Below, piece after piece: positions 62,359-64,000 of a stretch of DNA of 64,000 bases. The stretch is taken from positions 26,267-90,266 of the forward strand of contig DAOLES010000006.1 in the NCBI GenBank assembly GCA_035326705.1, in the 5' to 3' direction. The position numbers were made by a program, and so were the translations under genes. Below the pieces are notes generated by a model. The model was not told the DNA's origin. It did not search any database and was given only the letters and a program-made list of their open reading frames with translations. Source of the DNA: Oligoflexia bacterium (GTDB lineage Bacteria; Bdellovibrionota_G; JALEGL01). Positions within the stretch are counted from its first letter, which is position 1; each line of letters begins with the position of its first letter.

Positions 62359-63924
62359 ATGAATGAGAAAAATCAGAACACCCTTTTGCTAACTGAACAA
62401 GCCTTAGCCAACTCTCTAGATATTGATGCTCGCAGCACTGAACAAGTGATTGATATTATTCAAAACAATGATCAGGATTTACCTCAGCTGTTAAAACAGG
62501 TTCAAGAACAACTCACGCTGTTGGTCAACACCGCTGTTTCTCAAATAGAACAAGGTGGCCGTATTATTTATGTTGGGGCGGGCACCAGTGGGCGCTTGGG
62601 TTATTTAGATGCGGTTGAGTGTCTCCCCACCTATAATCAAGGTGAAGAAACCATCATTGCACTGATTGCCGGTGGCAAACAAGCTTTGCACACTGCCGTT
62701 GAAGGCGCTGAAGATGATACTGACTTAGCCATCACGGATCTTAAAAACATCAAACTTAAAAATACAGATATTGTTATTGGTTTATCTGCCAGTGGGACCA
62801 CACCTTACGTTTTATCAGCTTTGGATTTTGCACAGCAACAAGGTTGCTCCACTTGGATGATCAGTAATAATCCTTTGCAACACTCAGACTTTAGCCACCA
62901 TTATGTCTACCTTGCAACCGGTCCAGAAGTAGTGACAGGCTCCACGCGCATGAAGGCCGGTACGGCTTTAAAAATGTTCCTCAACTGTTTTTCCAGTGCC
63001 TGCATGATCAAATTGGGCCATACCTTTGGTAATTTAATGGTGGATATGAAAGCCACCAACACAAAACTCTCTAAGAGAACATTGCGCATCATAGACAGCT
63101 TATTGCTTAAAGCTCCACAAGAACCTTTTACACAAGGTCTTAAACATTATATCTTACAAGAAAAAACACAAACATCCTTTGCTGACAGTGCAAAACTTTT
63201 AACCCAACATAAAGGCCATTTAAGACAAGCCTTGAGTGACAATTTAAAGTTACACTTGGATCATTACTCTGCGCTTATTCTTGATATGGATGGCAGCATG
63301 TTGCGCTATCATCTACCCATTGGCTTTTCTACTTGGGCCGCCCTAGGTTGGGCGTATAATATTTATGATCAAATGGAGCTTTGGATAGAGCAATACAAAG
63401 CAAAAAAAATAGTTTATGCCGATATTTGGACTCTATGTGCGCAAGCCTTAAAAGATCAACCTATAAACATTGCTAAAAAAAGCTTATTCTGTAGTGCAGG
63501 TACTGCTCCATACAATAGAGGCTTGCAAACAGCTTTACCCCTATTTAAAAAACATCTTAAAGTGGGAATTCTCAGCAGTGGTTTAAGTATGGTGGCAGAA
63601 TCTATGCAAAACCAATTTCATCTAGATTTTTATATGGCCAATACCTTCAATCATGATGGTCATGTTTTTGATGGAACTGTCAACTTAGACGTTCCTTATG
63701 TTGATAAACATGCTTGTTACGGCAAGCTGATCAAAAACCATAAGCTAAAGCCAGAAAACATTATTTATGTAGGTGATTCATCCAATGACTTTACAATTCT
63801 TGATGAAGTAGGCTTCCCCATTTTTTATATCACGCCACATAACCAAAACTTAAAAGAAATGGCGCAAGAACACGGCTGGCATTTGGTCAGTGATTATTAT
63901 GATATTTTAAGACTGTTTGCTTAA
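62359..63924 (+). CDS. murQ: MurNAc-6-phosphate etherase fused to a HAD phosphatase
   Basis: 521 residues in one frame. Residues 1-~295 are MurQ: LLTEQALANSLDIDARSTEQ, RIIYVGAGTSGRLGYLDAVE C and AVEGAEDD (both catalytic glutamates), GLSASGTTPYVLSAL, STRMKAGTALKM and HTFGNLMVDMKATN. Residues ~305-521 form a HAD hydrolase: LILDMDGSML (nucleophile Asp309 and Asp311), ILSSGLSM (motif II), and VGDSSNDFTILDE (motif IV). MurQ alone is ~300 aa. HAD target could be MurNAc-6-P, GlcNAc-6-P or another sugar phosphate. In one catalytic chain it would couple two steps of cell-wall sugar recycling. Confidence 0.9.
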   Translation: MNEKNQNTLLLTEQALANSLDIDARSTEQVIDIIQNNDQDLPQLLKQVQEQLTLLVNTAVSQIEQGGRIIYVGAGTSGRLGYLDAVECLPTYNQGEETIIALIAGGKQALHTAVEGAEDDTDLAITDLKNIKLKNTDIVIGLSASGTTPYVLSALDFAQQQGCSTWMISNNPLQHSDFSHHYVYLATGPEVVTGSTRMKAGTALKMFLNCFSSACMIKLGHTFGNLMVDMKATNTKLSKRTLRIIDSLLLKAPQEPFTQGLKHYILQEKTQTSFADSAKLLTQHKGHLRQALSDNLKLHLDHYSALILDMDGSMLRYHLPIGFSTWAALGWAYNIYDQMELWIEQYKAKKIVYADIWTLCAQALKDQPINIAKKSLFCSAGTAPYNRGLQTALPLFKKHLKVGILSSGLSMVAESMQNQFHLDFYMANTFNHDGHVFDGTVNLDVPYVDKHACYGKLIKNHKLKPENIIYVGDSSNDFTILDEVGFPIFYITPHNQNLKEMAQEHGWHLVSDYYDILRLFA

Positions 63925-64000
63925 GAAACCTTATCTGCTCTAGACTATAGTGCTTTAACAAAGATATAGTACAGATTATTTTTAATGAACACTCGGCTGA

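Noticed and set aside
63985..64000. Start of another plus-strand gene (ATGAACACTCGGCTG)
   Set aside because: Only five codons are in the window and there is no clear ribosome binding site.

Overview
The window is a piece of a low-GC (AT-rich) Gram-negative bacterial chromosome. Several things suggest a predatory or deltaproteobacterial-type organism such as a member of the Bdellovibrionota: periplasmic and lipobox-bearing exported proteins, LspA, sigma-54-type promoters, Pkn2-type Ser/Thr kinases with HRDxSPQN catalytic loops, a PhaR-like regulator, a patatin, a deoC-punA-hpt salvage operon, and peptidoglycan-recycling genes. This assignment is inference; there is no rRNA in the window.

Core region 1 (1-14.5 kb) holds the start of ffh (cut by the window edge), two related lipoproteins, an AmgK/MurU-like pair for recycling cell-wall sugars, a small BolA-containing minus-strand group, the deoC-punA-hpt-ridA operon, a type II NADH dehydrogenase, a patatin, a PhaR-like regulator and a GFA-family protein.

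Accessory region (about 14.6-32.75 kb) is punctuated by a family of short palindromic repeats (families A, B and C) that sit at the borders of three cargo modules. Module 1 (15.4-23.4 kb) looks like a toxoflavin/azapteridine-type biosynthetic cluster: two WD-repeat proteins, an MFS exporter, a SAM methyltransferase, a GTP cyclohydrolase II and an FGE-like protein, the last four in the order of toxA-B-C-D. A near-perfect sigma-54 promoter lies in front of it. Module 2 (23.5-28.9 kb, minus strand) is a five-gene overlapping operon: a 28-residue peptide gene, a solitary oligopeptide-binding protein, an HExxH peptide-modification-type protein, an MFS transporter and a hybrid histidine kinase. I read it as a candidate modified-peptide (RiPP-like) production and sensing system. 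Module 3 (30.3-32.7 kb) is a single large gene for a PD-(D/E)XK-like nuclease with a SEC-C zinc motif, bracketed by inverted copies of repeat B.

Core region 2 (32.75-64 kb) holds glmS and a GlmU-like protein without the acetyltransferase end, two Ser/Thr kinases, glyQS, a membrane metallopeptidase, lspA, comF, dusB, dnaB, rplI, a fused rpsF-rpsR gene (bS6-bS18), pth, rplY, prs, an MscS channel with a BON domain, an AI-2E-type transporter, tRNA-Gln(UUG), ispE, yebC, ruvC-ruvA-ruvB, a cytochrome c/FHA-like group, mgtE, and a MurQ fused to a HAD phosphatase.

Themes that connect distant genes: amino-sugar and murein recycling (AmgK, MurU, MurQ-HAD, GlmS, GlmU-like), nucleotide salvage (DeoC, PunA, Hpt, Prs), and Ser/Thr-kinase signalling with FGE, PEGA and FHA-like partners.
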